Shown here piece by piece: positions 54,389 to 63,900 of a stretch of DNA of 64,000 nt (its first letter is position 1; each line of letters starts with the position of its first letter). The notes below the pieces were generated by a model, which saw only the letters and a program-made list of their open reading frames with translations, searched no databases and was not told the origin of the DNA. This DNA is from Labedella populi (lineage in GTDB: Bacteria > Actinomycetota > Actinomycetes > Actinomycetales > Microbacteriaceae): the NCBI RefSeq assembly GCF_004078655.1, contig NZ_RZNC01000001.1:310001-374000 (forward strand). The letters are read 5' to 3'. Made by a program: the position numbers and the translations under genes.

Positions 54389-55246
54389 TTGACCGACACG
54401 ACCACGACCACCGCCGCAGTGCCCGAGCGCACCGCGACGCCGCGCACCTACCTCATGTGCAAGCCCGACTTCTTCACCGTCGTCTACAAGATCAACCCGT
54501 GGATGGAGCCGGCCAAGCCCACCGACACGGCGAAGGCCGTCGCCCAGTGGCAGTCGCTCTACGACACCTACGTCTCCCTCGGCCACACCGTGCACCTCAT
54601 CGACCCGATCGACGGCCTGCCCGACATGGTCTACACGGCCAACGGCGGCTTCGTCATCGGCAACGTCGCCTACGGCGCGAGCTTCACCTACCCCCAGCGC
54701 CAGCCCGAGGGCCCCGCGTTCATGGACTGGTTCCGCGAGAACGACTTCGAGGTGCGCGAGCCCCAGGAGATCAACGAGGGCGAGGGCGACTTCCTCCTCG
54801 TCGGCGACGTGATCCTCGCGGGCACGGGCTTTCGCAGCGCGTCGAACAGTCACGCCGAGATCGCCTTGATCTACGGTCGCGAGGTCGTGTCCCTCACGCT
54901 CACGAACCCGTCGTTCTACCACCTCGACACCGCGATCGCGGTCCTCGACCCGCTCACGGGCGACGCGGACGCGAACATCGCGTACCTCCCGAGCGCCTTC
55001 GACGCGCCGAGCCTCGCGATCCTGCAGGAGCGCTACCCCGACGCGATCCTCGTGAGCGAGGAGGACGCCTCCATCCTCGGCCTCAACTCGATCTCGGACG
55101 GTTACAACGTCGTCATCGCGAAGCGCGCGGTCGGCTTCGAGAAGCAGCTGCGCGAGCGCGGCTACAACCCGATCGGCGTTGACCTGTCCGAGCTCCTGCT
55201 CGGCGGCGGCGGCGTGAAGTGCTGCACGCTGGAGCTCCGCCGATGA
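54389..55246 (+). CDS. amidinotransferase-fold arginine hydrolase (DDAH or arginine dihydrolase-like)
   Basis: A 285-residue enzyme of the guanidino-group-modifying superfamily. Catalytic residues visible: Asn 85 in TANGG, acid residues in EGEGD (130-134), His 178 in FYHLD, and Cys 278/279 in GGVKCC. It is usually annotated as dimethylargininase, which makes citrulline, but the adjoining rocD needs ornithine; the Asn in the TANxG motif is also the feature linked with cyanobacterial arginine dihydrolases (ArgZ/AgrE), which turn arginine straight into ornithine. TTG start with AGAGGAG upstream. Its stop overlaps rocD (ATGA). Confidence 0.82.
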   Translation: MTDTTTTTAAVPERTATPRTYLMCKPDFFTVVYKINPWMEPAKPTDTAKAVAQWQSLYDTYVSLGHTVHLIDPIDGLPDMVYTANGGFVIGNVAYGASFTYPQRQPEGPAFMDWFRENDFEVREPQEINEGEGDFLLVGDVILAGTGFRSASNSHAEIALIYGREVVSLTLTNPSFYHLDTAIAVLDPLTGDADANIAYLPSAFDAPSLAILQERYPDAILVSEEDASILGLNSISDGYNVVIAKRAVGFEKQLRERGYNPIGVDLSELLLGGGGVKCCTLELRR

Positions 55247-56517
55247 GCGCCGTCGGGCAGACCGGCGCTCCTGCCGGCACGACCGGGGCCGAGGCGACCG
55301 CCCACGCGCTCGCACTCGAAGACGCCCACGTCGCGCACAACTACCACCCGCTTCCCGTGGTCGCGGCGACCGCCGAGGGCGCGTGGGTCACCGATGTCGA
55401 GGGCAATCGCTACCTCGATTGCCTCGCGGCGTACTCCGCCGTCAACTTCGGGCACTCGAACCCGGTACTCGTCGCCGCGGCGACCGAGCAGCTCGGCCGT
55501 GTCACCCTCACGAGTCGTGCCTTCCACAACGACCGCCTCGGCGAGTTCGCGACGGAGCTCGCGGCCCTCGCACGCAAGGACATGGTCCTCCCCATGAACA
55601 CGGGCGCCGAGGCCGTCGAGTCGGGCATCAAGCTCGCCCGTGCCTGGGGCTACCGGGTCAAGGGAGTGCCCGCCGGTCAGGCCAACATCGTCGTCGCGAA
55701 CGGCAACTTCCACGGCCGCACGACGACGATCATCAGCTTCTCCGACGACGAGACGGCGCGCGACGGCTTCGGTCCGTTCACTCCCGGCTTCCGATCCGTC
55801 GCGTACGGCGACATCGACGCGCTCGCTGCGGCGATCGACGAGAACACCGTGGCTGTGCTCATCGAGCCGATCCAGGGCGAGGCCGGAATCGTCGTTCCTC
55901 CGGCCGAGTACCTTCCCGCGGTGCGCGCGCTCACGACGGAGCGCAACGTGCTCTTCGTCGCCGACGAGATCCAGTCGGGGCTCGGCCGCACGGGTGCGAC
56001 GTTCGCGTGCGACCTCGTCGACGTCGTGCCCGATCTGTACCTGCTCGGCAAGGCGCTCGGCGGCGGCATCGTCCCCGTCTCGGCGGTCGTCGGAAACCGC
56101 GACATCGTCGGTGTTCTGCGCCCCGGGGAGCACGGCTCGACGTTCGGCGGCAATCCGCTCGCCGCCGCCGTCGGACTGGCGGTCGTACGACTGCTCGCGA
56201 CCGGCGAGATGCAGGAGCGCGCGCGTGTCCTCGGCGCGCGGCTTCACGCGGGACTCGAGGCCCTCGTCGGGCATGGCGTCGTCGCCGTCCGCGGCGCGGG
56301 TCTCTGGGCCGGCGTCGACATCGATCCCGAGCTCGCGACCGGTCGCGCCGTGTGCGTCGCGCTCATGGCGCGCGGCGTGCTCGTGAAGGACACGCACGGA
56401 CCCACGATCCGCTTCGCTCCGCCCATCGTGGTGTCTGAGGAGGACATCGACTGGGCGGTCGAGCAGCTCGGCGCCGTGCTCACCGACCTCGCACCGGTCC
56501 CCGCCGATGCCCCCTGA
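55243..56517 (+). CDS. rocD: ornithine-oxoacid aminotransferase RocD
   Basis: A 424-residue PLP enzyme that turns ornithine and 2-oxoglutarate into glutamate semialdehyde and glutamate. Motifs of the class III aminotransferases: NTGAEAVESGIKLAR (about 116-130), NFHGRTTTIIS, IEPIQGEAGI, ADEIQSGLGRTG (PLP Asp) and LLGKALGGG with the Schiff-base Lys. Length fits. It is coupled by an ATGA overlap to the arginine hydrolase and ended by a hairpin. Its product is a substrate of PutA at 41 kb. Confidence 0.94.
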   Translation: MSAVGQTGAPAGTTGAEATAHALALEDAHVAHNYHPLPVVAATAEGAWVTDVEGNRYLDCLAAYSAVNFGHSNPVLVAAATEQLGRVTLTSRAFHNDRLGEFATELAALARKDMVLPMNTGAEAVESGIKLARAWGYRVKGVPAGQANIVVANGNFHGRTTTIISFSDDETARDGFGPFTPGFRSVAYGDIDALAAAIDENTVAVLIEPIQGEAGIVVPPAEYLPAVRALTTERNVLFVADEIQSGLGRTGATFACDLVDVVPDLYLLGKALGGGIVPVSAVVGNRDIVGVLRPGEHGSTFGGNPLAAAVGLAVVRLLATGEMQERARVLGARLHAGLEALVGHGVVAVRGAGLWAGVDIDPELATGRAVCVALMARGVLVKDTHGPTIRFAPPIVVSEEDIDWAVEQLGAVLTDLAPVPADAP

Positions 56518-56558
56518 CGGCTTCCGAGCCCGCCGGCACACCGATCGCTGATCGTGTC

Positions 56559-56590
56559 GCCGAGCGACGGTTCGGTGACCGTCGCTCGGC
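56559..56590. terminator. terminator between convergent rocD and tetR
   Basis: GCCGAGCGACGG (56559-56570) pairs perfectly with CCGTCGCTCGGC (56579-56590) around an 8-base loop. It lies 41 bases after rocD and 6 bases before the end of the opposite-strand TetR gene, so it can serve both. Confidence 0.85.
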
Positions 56591-56596
56591 ACCTAC

Positions 56597-57169
56597 TCAG
56601 CCCGCGAGCGCGTCCCAGAGCCGCTCGAGGTCGTCGGCCATGTCCACGGATCGGTCGATCGTCCACTGGATCTGGATCCCGTCGGCGACGGCGATGAGCA
56701 TGCGCGCGATGTGGTCGGGATCGAGATCCGCGCGGGCACGACCCTGCGCCTGCCGCTCCCGGACGGCGTCGGCGATCTGCGTGCGCAGCAGGACGAACCG
56801 TGAGCGGAAGTGCTCGTGTGCCGGGTGGGTGGGGTCCTCCGCCGCGGCGGCGAGCGTGAGGTACAGCTGAACGAGACCCGGCACGTCGCTGTTGTGGCGC
56901 ATGACCACGACGAAGCCGTCGATGAGATCCGTCACCGCCGCTCCGGCGCCGAGAGTGTCGACCTCGTCGCGCTTCTGCAGGACGGCCGTGAGGAGGTGCT
57001 CCTTGCTCTCGAAGTAGTGCATGAGGCCCGGCAGGCTCACGCCGACCCGTTTGGCGACCTCCCGGAGCGATGTGCCGCGGTACCCCTCACGCGCGAACAC
57101 GTCGAGGGCGACGCGGAGGATCTCCTCGCGGCGGGCGATGCCCTTCGCGTACGCACCCCGCTCTGCCAT
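56597..57169 (-). CDS. TetR/AcrR-family transcriptional regulator
   Basis: A 190-residue repressor with the TetR helix-turn-helix at about 12-60 (RREEILRVALDVFAREGYRGTSLREVAKRVGVS, GLMHYFESKEHLL) and a C-terminal ligand domain of the BetI-like (TetR_C_6) kind. It is divergent from the membrane protein gene at 57253 with an 83-base gap, so that gene is the first candidate target. Ligand unknown. Confidence 0.9.
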   Translation of the reverse strand: MAERGAYAKGIARREEILRVALDVFAREGYRGTSLREVAKRVGVSLPGLMHYFESKEHLLTAVLQKRDEVDTLGAGAAVTDLIDGFVVVMRHNSDVPGLVQLYLTLAAAAEDPTHPAHEHFRSRFVLLRTQIADAVRERQAQGRARADLDPDHIARMLIAVADGIQIQWTIDRSVDMADDLERLWDALAG

Positions 57170-57252
57170 GCCTCGATGCTAGGGCAGGCTCTCACCGTCG
57201 TGCGCCCACGAGCGGCTGCCCGCGGTGCGGACGGAGCGTCTAGGGTGATGCC

Positions 57253-58383
57253 GTGAGAGCGATCAGCGACCCGTCCCGGCTCCTCGGGCTCGACGTCGCT
57301 CGGGGGCTCGCGGTCCTCGGCATGTTCGGAGCCCATCTCGGCGCTCCTGACGACCTCGTCCTCGGCGATCCCGGCAGCTGGGGTGCCATCGTGCACGGCC
57401 GGTCCTCGATCCTGTTCGCCGTACTCGCCGGAGTCTCGATCGCGCTCCTCACCGGGGGCCGGTCACGGTTCGAGGGGGACGAGCGCCGCCGGAACGCGGA
57501 AGCAGCGCGCGCTCGCGCCCGGATCCGCATCCTCGTGCGGGCTCTCGTGATCTTCCTCATCGGCGTCGGCCTCAGTGCCCTCGGAACGAACATCATCGTG
57601 ATCCTCGAGTACTACGCCCTGATGTTCGTACTGGCCCTGCCGATGATCCGCTGGCGCGCGCGGAGCCTCTTCGTGCTCGCCGGCGTGTGGGCTGTCGTGT
57701 CGCCGGTGGTCGTCCTACTCCTCGCGACCATCTCGGCGGCGTTCGGCGGCTCCGAGGAGAACCTGCTCGTCGAGTTGCTCGTGACGGGTGGCTATCCGGT
57801 GATCATCTGGATGTCGTTCCTGTGGTTCGGGATGGGAATCGGCCGTCTCGACCTCGCTTCCCGGCGCGTCGCGTCACGCATCGCCGGGGTAGGCGCTCTC
57901 CTCGCCCTCGTCGGGTACACGCTGGGCGCCGCGACGGCCGTCTCGACGGCCCCGATCATCCGCGCGGCGTACGGTCCACCGGGCGTGATCCTCGAACCGG
58001 ACTGGTCGCTGCTCCGGGGCATGGACGCGCACTCGGGCACGTCCTTCGAGATCATCGGCTCCTCCGGCGTCGCGGCGGTGATCGTGGGGATCGCGCTCCT
58101 GATCGCCCGTCCGCTCCGAGCCGCGCTCTTCCCGCTCGAATCCGTGGGCGCGACGGCGCTCAGCACCTACTCTTTGCAGGTCGTGGCGTACGCCGTGCTC
58201 TTCCCGGACAACGAACCCACCGAGTGGTCGTGGTTGTGGTTCACCCTCACAGCTCTCGTGGTCTGCCCGTTGTGGCGGCTCACGCTCGGTCGCGGGCCTC
58301 TCGAGCGGCTCCTGCATCTGCTGTCGGTCCGCGCGGCGGACGGCGTCCGCCCACGCGACGAGCGGGCGGACGCCCCCGGTTAG
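57253..58383 (+). CDS. multispanning DUF418/HGSNAT-like membrane protein
   Basis: A 376-residue protein with about ten helices. The N terminus LLGLDVARGLAVLGMFGAHLG (10-30) is the typical start of the DUF418/DUF1624/heparan-glucosaminide-acetyltransferase-like superfamily, with the early Asp-x2-Arg-Gly and a His on helix 1; these are thought to be membrane acyltransferases. GTG start. Convergent with copC, the stop codons overlapping by four bases. Function unknown. Confidence 0.8.
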   Translation: MRAISDPSRLLGLDVARGLAVLGMFGAHLGAPDDLVLGDPGSWGAIVHGRSSILFAVLAGVSIALLTGGRSRFEGDERRRNAEAARARARIRILVRALVIFLIGVGLSALGTNIIVILEYYALMFVLALPMIRWRARSLFVLAGVWAVVSPVVVLLLATISAAFGGSEENLLVELLVTGGYPVIIWMSFLWFGMGIGRLDLASRRVASRIAGVGALLALVGYTLGAATAVSTAPIIRAAYGPPGVILEPDWSLLRGMDAHSGTSFEIIGSSGVAAVIVGIALLIARPLRAALFPLESVGATALSTYSLQVVAYAVLFPDNEPTEWSWLWFTLTALVVCPLWRLTLGRGPLERLLHLLSVRAADGVRPRDERADAPG

Positions 58384-59063
58384 AGCTCGTTCCCCGTCGA
58401 CCCATCGGCCGGGGTGCCCGCTGAGCGTCCGCGCCGACGGGCGATGATGATGATCAGCGCGGCGACCACGATGAGGGCAGCGAGGGCGATCGCGGCGATG
58501 AGCGCGATCTGACCACCGGTCGGTTCCGCGTCGGTGCTCTCATCGTCGATCGGGGGAGCGGCGCTCTCACTCGTCTCGTCCGACGGCGTCGCGAGCACGG
58601 GCGGTTCGCTCGTCGCGGGCGTCGCCGTGGTCGTGGGCCCCTCCGTCTCCGCTGGCGTCGTCACGGTGAAGGGGATCGTTCCGCTGATCGGGTGTCCGTC
58701 CGAGGAGACGACGCGCCAGTCCGCCTGGTACGAGCCACCCGGCATGTCGGAGTCGAGTGCGACGGTCACGGTCGACCCATCGACGACCGGCTCGTCGGCG
58801 ACGTATTCGGCGCCGCCGGCGTCGGTGACGCTCACCTCGATTCCGACCTCGAGGACGTTGTCGGAGTAGGTGAGGGTGATCTCGCTGGGTGCCGGGTCGA
58901 GCGTTTCACCGGCGGTGGGGGTACTCGCGACGAGCTCGTCGTGGGCGGACGCGGGAGCGATGGCGGTGGTCGCCGCGAGCACGATGCCGAGGGCGGTGGC
59001 CGCGGCCGCGGCGCCCAGACGGCGTGACGTGCGGGGGTGCTGAGGGGAGGAGAGGAGGGACAT
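58380..59063 (-). CDS. copC: CopC-domain copper-binding protein with membrane anchor
   Basis: A 227-residue exported protein. Signal peptide ends ASA, so the mature N terminus is His (HDELVAS), the N-terminal Cu(II) ligand of CopC; the second conserved His is in SSDGHPISGTIPF (about 131). The CopC domain spans about 40-140, then a Thr/Pro/Glu-rich linker, a membrane helix (about 185-210) and RRRGRS. An ATG at 59087 eight codons upstream is an alternative. Probably in one transcript with the His-rich membrane protein upstream, although an inverted repeat (59107-59114 with 59134-59141) lies in the 104-base gap. Confidence 0.88.
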   Translation of the reverse strand: MSLLSSPQHPRTSRRLGAAAAATALGIVLAATTAIAPASAHDELVASTPTAGETLDPAPSEITLTYSDNVLEVGIEVSVTDAGGAEYVADEPVVDGSTVTVALDSDMPGGSYQADWRVVSSDGHPISGTIPFTVTTPAETEGPTTTATPATSEPPVLATPSDETSESAAPPIDDESTDAEPTGGQIALIAAIALAALIVVAALIIIIARRRGRSAGTPADGSTGNEL

Positions 59064-59167
59064 GGGGTCGCTTTCGGTGAGTCGCATCGGCCGCTGGCGG
59101 TCGAGCGGACGGGAGGGGGTCGCTGCTGCGGCGTCCCGTCCTCGACTCGTTCGGAGCGGAGGACGGT

Positions 59168-59791
59168 TCAGACCGCTGTGGACGGGAACGGCGGCCCCCG
59201 ACGGCTGAGCAGCGGCGCGCTACGCCGGGGGCACGCGGTGCGCCCGTAGACGGGGACCGGTGGACGGGCCGTTCGGCGGAAGCCGAGCGGTCGGATCGAG
59301 CGAGCGCGGGCGAGTCGACCCGTCGCGAAGCGGGTGACGACGAGGCGTCCCACCGAGAGCACCCGCCGTGCGGCCGCCTCACCTCGGCTGAGGGCGACGA
59401 CCGTGACGGCGGCCGCCACAGCGTGGGCCCACCACATCGTCGGGCCGCCCCCGTGGTCGTGGGCGACACTCGACGTCAGGACGACGGTGTGGAGATGGGA
59501 GCCGCTCTCTGTCGCCCCGTCACCGAGACGGACATCACCGGGGGCACCGAGCACGAAGAGCGCGTGGAAGAGCACTTGACTGACGACGACCGACGCGACG
59601 AGCCGCGGCAGTGCGAGGCGGCGACCCGCGAGCACCGTGCAGACGGCGAGTGAGAGGACGAGCGGGACGCTCACGCCGACGAGGGTGGGGGCGGCGCCGT
59701 CTGCGGCGACGTGGGACAGGAGGGCGACGAACGTCGAGACCGCCGCGGCGGCAGACCCGCGTGCGACTCGTCGAACCCCGGTGGACGCCAT
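59168..59791 (-). CDS. His-containing membrane protein upstream of copC
   Basis: A 207-residue protein with four helices (about 12-30, 34-55, 65-82, 115-135) and an outer loop rich in His (SGSHLHTVVL, VAHDHGGG), then a basic cytoplasmic tail. Proteins of this kind often precede copC in actinobacteria and probably help in copper handling; there is no CopD-type sequence. Family not named with certainty. ATG at 59791. Confidence 0.72.
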   Translation of the reverse strand: MASTGVRRVARGSAAAAVSTFVALLSHVAADGAAPTLVGVSVPLVLSLAVCTVLAGRRLALPRLVASVVVSQVLFHALFVLGAPGDVRLGDGATESGSHLHTVVLTSSVAHDHGGGPTMWWAHAVAAAVTVVALSRGEAAARRVLSVGRLVVTRFATGRLARARSIRPLGFRRTARPPVPVYGRTACPRRSAPLLSRRGPPFPSTAV

Positions 59792-59976
59792 CGGTCCATT
59801 ATCGCGCGCGGTTCCTGACGAGCCGCAGAAGGGTGGATCGACGGAATCATGCGTGTGGCTTCAGGGCTGGCGGCCGCGCCGGCCGTCGCCTTACGCGGTT
59901 CCTCGCTCCGGGGCAACGTATCGGTCGGGTGATGCTCTCCCCGGTAACGTGGAAATCCCCGAGCCGAGAGGGAACC

Positions 59977-61692
59977 GTGACCCACATCGACGACCGGCCG
60001 TGGCTTCATGCCTACGCCGACGGAGTACCCGCTGACATCCCCGAACCGACGGAGACGCTCGTCGACATGTTCGACGGCGTCGTGTCCCGTCACAAACGCC
60101 GGATCGCCGTCGAGTTCTTCGGCGCGCAGACCACGTACGACGATCTCGCCGAGCAGGTCTCGCGTGCGGCGGAGGGGCTGCGGCGGCTCGGGGTGAAGGA
60201 GGGCGACAGGGTCGCTCTCGTCCTGCCGAACTGCCCGCAGCACGTCGTCGCCTTCTACGCCGTGCTGCGGCTCGGCGCCATCGTGGTCGAGCACAACCCG
60301 CTCTACACCGACCGCGAACTGCGTCATCAGTTCGAGGACCACGGCGCCCGCGTCGCGATCGTGTGGGACTCCGTGTACGACACGGTCGACGGCTTCCCGG
60401 CCGACATCGGCGTGCAGCACATCGTCGCCGTGGACATGACGGAGGCGCTCCCGTTCGGCAAGCGCCTCGCGTTGCGCTTGCCCGTTCCGAAGGCACGCGA
60501 GCTGCGCGCGGCCATGACGAAGCGCCCGAAGCGCCGCCGGTTCCTCTCCTGGAGCTCGCTCGTCGAGAGTCGCCGGCTCTCCCGTCGGCACGCACGTCCG
60601 ACCCTCGACTCCGTCGCGGCCCTCCAGTACACGAGCGGCACGACGGGGATGCCGAAGGGTGTCGTCCTCACGCACCGCAACCTCCGCGCCAATGCGATGC
60701 AGTGCCGCGCGTGGGTTCCGGGACTGCGTGAAGGTGACGAGACGTTCTACGCGGTCCTGCCGATGTTCCACGCCTACGGACTCACGGTGTGTCTCATCAC
60801 GGCCATGAGCATCGGGGCGAAGGTCGTGCTGTTCCCGCGCTTCGACGTCGGGCTCGTGGCGGACGCGTCGACGTCGTCGCCGCCGACCTTCCTGCCCGCG
60901 GTGCCGCCGATCTACGACGCGCTCACGCGTTCGGCAGGCGGGAAGTCCAAGCTCGACCTCTCCCACGTGCGCTTCTCGATCTCGGGCGCGATGAGCCTGC
61001 CCGTCTCGACGGTCACGCGCTGGGAGGAGGCGACCGGCGGTCTGCTCGTCGAGGGGTACGGCATGACCGAGTCGTCGCCCGTGTCGCTCGGGAACCCGAT
61101 GGGTCACACCCGGCGGCCCGGTGCCGTCGGCGTGCCGTTTCCGAGCACGCGCATCCGCGTCGTCGACCCCGCGGATCCCGCGGTGGATCGGGAGCCGGGG
61201 GAGCCGGGCGAACTCCTCGTGCAGGGTCCGCAGGTGTTCCAGGGCTATTGGCGGCGGCCGGACGCGACGGCCGAGGCGCTCCTCGCGGACGGCTGGTTGC
61301 GCACGGGCGACATCGTCACTGTCTCGACCGACGGTTTCGTCACGGTCGTCGACCGCGTGAAGGAACTCATCATCACGGGCGGCTTCAACATCGCGCCCTC
61401 GGAGGTGGAGGAGGTGCTCGTCTCGCACCCCGACATCGCCGAGGCCGCGGTCGTCGGGCTGGCCCGCGAGTCGGGCGGTGAGGACGTGGCAGCCGCCGTC
61501 GTGCTCAACGCGGGTGCGGTCTTCGATCCCGATGCGCTCAAGGAGTTCTGCCGGGCTCGGCTCGCACGCTACAAGGTCCCCCGTCGTTTCGTCGAGGCGG
61601 ATTCGCTGCCGCGGTCGCTCGTCGGCAAGGTGCTGCGGAAGCGCGTGCGCGAGGAGTTGTTCACGGCGCGGAAACCCCAGCCCCGCGGTTAG
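59977..61692 (+). CDS. long-chain fatty acid-CoA ligase (AMP-binding)
   Basis: A 571-residue ANL-superfamily enzyme that activates fatty acids to acyl-CoA via acyl-AMP. Motifs: YTSGTTGMPKGV (P-loop, about 220-231), MTESSPVS (A5), LRTGDIVTVSTDGF (A7) and the hinge VDRVKELIITGGFNIAPSEVE, with the catalytic Lys in GKVLRK near the end. GTG at 59977 has GAGAGGGA upstream; an ATG 15 codons earlier is an alternative. Longer upstream frames are Arg-rich and unlikely. Not in an operon. The 185-base gap before it shows no other feature. Confidence 0.93.
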   Translation: MTHIDDRPWLHAYADGVPADIPEPTETLVDMFDGVVSRHKRRIAVEFFGAQTTYDDLAEQVSRAAEGLRRLGVKEGDRVALVLPNCPQHVVAFYAVLRLGAIVVEHNPLYTDRELRHQFEDHGARVAIVWDSVYDTVDGFPADIGVQHIVAVDMTEALPFGKRLALRLPVPKARELRAAMTKRPKRRRFLSWSSLVESRRLSRRHARPTLDSVAALQYTSGTTGMPKGVVLTHRNLRANAMQCRAWVPGLREGDETFYAVLPMFHAYGLTVCLITAMSIGAKVVLFPRFDVGLVADASTSSPPTFLPAVPPIYDALTRSAGGKSKLDLSHVRFSISGAMSLPVSTVTRWEEATGGLLVEGYGMTESSPVSLGNPMGHTRRPGAVGVPFPSTRIRVVDPADPAVDREPGEPGELLVQGPQVFQGYWRRPDATAEALLADGWLRTGDIVTVSTDGFVTVVDRVKELIITGGFNIAPSEVEEVLVSHPDIAEAAVVGLARESGGEDVAAAVVLNAGAVFDPDALKEFCRARLARYKVPRRFVEADSLPRSLVGKVLRKRVREELFTARKPQPRG

Positions 61693-61746
61693 CGGCAGGG
61701 CCGTCGAGAAGGCGCGTCGGTGTCGGGGGCTGGGACGCCCCGACGA

Positions 61747-63900
61747 TCAGCCGACGACGCCGAGCACGAGGGGGAGCACCGCTCCCGCTCCGGCCTGCTT
61801 GAGGAGGCGTCCGGCCACGGTGAGGGTCCACCGCGAGTCGGCGCGGTCGTCGACGAGGAGCACGGGCCTCCCCCCGAGTTGGGCGAGGTCGGCGGCGAGC
61901 TGGGGGCCGACGCTGAATCCGCCCCACACCCCGGCGAGCCTGTAGGCGCTGTTGCCGCCCGGGCCGCCGGTCGGTCCGCCGTTCTCGAGGTCGAGAGCGC
62001 CGAGGTAGGGGAGTTTGCCGACCCGTGCGATGCCCGTCGCGAGCGAGTCGACGAGCTGCGGACGGGATCGGGAGGGCACGCTCACGACGGCTGCGGGGCG
62101 GTCTTCCCAGCCCCACTCCGCGAGGACACGGACGCACGCATCGAGGACGTTCGGCGCGATCGGGGCGTCTGCGGCGCCCTCGGCGAAGAGGGTGCGGAGC
62201 ACGCCGCCCCAGCCGAGATCGGTGAGGCGGGCGAGCGCTCGGCCCTCCTCGAGGCGTTCGTCGGCGGGCAGTCGACCTTTGACGGCGACGCCGAGGCGGT
62301 CGGCGCCGGTCGGCCACTGTGAGCGGGGCTCGACGGGCACGCCGACGCGATCGAGCGAGGCGCTCGCCGTGGCGGTCGCCTCTTCGGCGACGGCCGACGG
62401 GTACCACGCGCTCGTGCAAGTGTCGCACCGGCCGCAGGGTGCGGCGGTGTGGTCGTCGAGGTCGCGCTGCAGCGTCTCCATGCGGCATGCGTCGGTGCGC
62501 TCGTAGTCGAGCATGGACCGCTGCTCCGCCCGTCGCGCGGCGGCGATGCGCTCGTACCGTTCCCGGTCGTAGACCCAGGGCCGGCCTGTTGCGACCCAGC
62601 CTCCCGACACGCGACGCACCGCCCCATCGACGTCGAGCACCTTGAGCAGCAGTTCGAGTGGGGAGCGCCGGATGTCGACGCGGGCCTCGAGAGCGGGTGT
62701 CGAGAGCGGTTTCGCGTCGGTCGCGTCCGAGAGCGCCTCGAGTACCGCGGTGGCACGACGCTCGTCCGGCATCGACGCGGTGGCGAAATAGCTCCAGATG
62801 TCCTCGTCTTCGTCGCCTGGCAGGAGGAGGACGTCGGCATCGATCGATCCGCGGCCCGCTCGGCCGACCTGCTGGTAGTAGGCGACGGGCGAGGAGGGCG
62901 CCCCGAGGTGGACGACGAAACCGAGGTCGGGCTTGTCGAAGCCCATGCCGAGTGCGCTCGTGGCGACGAGGGCCTTCAGTTCGTTGCGCTTGAGCATCCC
63001 CTCCGACTCCTCGCGCTCGTCCGGGTCGGTGCGGCCCGTATAGGCGCGCACGTCGTGGCCCGCGCCGCGGAGCAGACGAGCAGCGTCTTCCGCCGCCGAC
63101 ACCGTGAGCGTGTAGATGATGCCGCTCCCGCGTAGCTCGCCGATGTGGGTGAGCAGCCAGGCGAGCCGCTGGTGGGATGTGCGCAGGCGCAGCACCCCGA
63201 GTCGGAGCGACTCGCGGGCGAGGGAGCCGCGGATCGTGAGCACGTCGCCCTCCCCGTCCGGGCCCGCGGTGCCCCCGCCGAGCTGCTCCACGACATCGGT
63301 GACCACGCGTGCGTTGGCCGTCGCCGTCGTCGCGAGGATCGGCACGCCGGCGGGCAGTGTCGTGATGAGCTCGGCGAGCCGGCGGTAGTCGGGCCGGAAG
63401 TCGTGGCCCCAGTCGGAGATGCAGTGCGCCTCATCGACGACGAGCAGCCCCGTCCGGCGGACGAGATCCGGAAGCTGTTCGTCGCGGAACCGCGGGTTGT
63501 TGAGGCGCTCCGGGGAGACGAGCAGGACGTCGATCTCGTCGCGCGCGAGGCTGGCACGCACGTCGTCCCACTCGTGGGCATTGGTGGAGTTGATGGCGAC
63601 GGCCCGGACTCCGGCGCGTTCCGCCGCGGCCACCTGGTCGCGCATGAGGGCGAGCAAGGGTGAGACGAGAAGCGTCGGGCCGGCCCCGCGCCGGCGGAGG
63701 AGCAGGCTCGCGATGAAGTAGACCGCCGACTTGCCCCACCCGGTGCGCTGGACGACGAGGGTGCGTCGTCGATCGTCGACGAGTGCGAGGATGGCCTCGA
63801 GCTGCCCATCGTGGAACACCGCCTCCGGCCGCCCGGTGAGGGCGCGGAGCGCGTCGAGCGCCTCGGAGCGGGAATCGGTCGCGGTGCTCGTCGAGGTCAT
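61747..63900 (-). CDS. RecQ-like ATP-dependent DNA helicase with phosphoribosyltransferase-like domain
   Basis: A 717-residue superfamily 2 helicase. Walker A-like RTGWGKSAVY (about 52-61), DEAH box VVDEAHCISDWGHDFRP (the RecQ aromatic loop), ALGMGFDKPD and QQVGRAGR (motif VI) are intact, followed by the zinc site CRMET...CGRCDTC (about 468-490). The last 200 residues are unlike RecQ; VLLVDDRADSRWTLT (about 677) resembles the PRPP loop of phosphoribosyltransferases, a fusion common in actinobacteria. It would unwind DNA in repair. Stands alone. The last 100 bases of the window hold its upstream region and no gene start. Confidence 0.92.
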   Translation of the reverse strand: MTSTSTATDSRSEALDALRALTGRPEAVFHDGQLEAILALVDDRRRTLVVQRTGWGKSAVYFIASLLLRRRGAGPTLLVSPLLALMRDQVAAAERAGVRAVAINSTNAHEWDDVRASLARDEIDVLLVSPERLNNPRFRDEQLPDLVRRTGLLVVDEAHCISDWGHDFRPDYRRLAELITTLPAGVPILATTATANARVVTDVVEQLGGGTAGPDGEGDVLTIRGSLARESLRLGVLRLRTSHQRLAWLLTHIGELRGSGIIYTLTVSAAEDAARLLRGAGHDVRAYTGRTDPDEREESEGMLKRNELKALVATSALGMGFDKPDLGFVVHLGAPSSPVAYYQQVGRAGRGSIDADVLLLPGDEDEDIWSYFATASMPDERRATAVLEALSDATDAKPLSTPALEARVDIRRSPLELLLKVLDVDGAVRRVSGGWVATGRPWVYDRERYERIAAARRAEQRSMLDYERTDACRMETLQRDLDDHTAAPCGRCDTCTSAWYPSAVAEEATATASASLDRVGVPVEPRSQWPTGADRLGVAVKGRLPADERLEEGRALARLTDLGWGGVLRTLFAEGAADAPIAPNVLDACVRVLAEWGWEDRPAAVVSVPSRSRPQLVDSLATGIARVGKLPYLGALDLENGGPTGGPGGNSAYRLAGVWGGFSVGPQLAADLAQLGGRPVLLVDDRADSRWTLTVAGRLLKQAGAGAVLPLVLGVVG

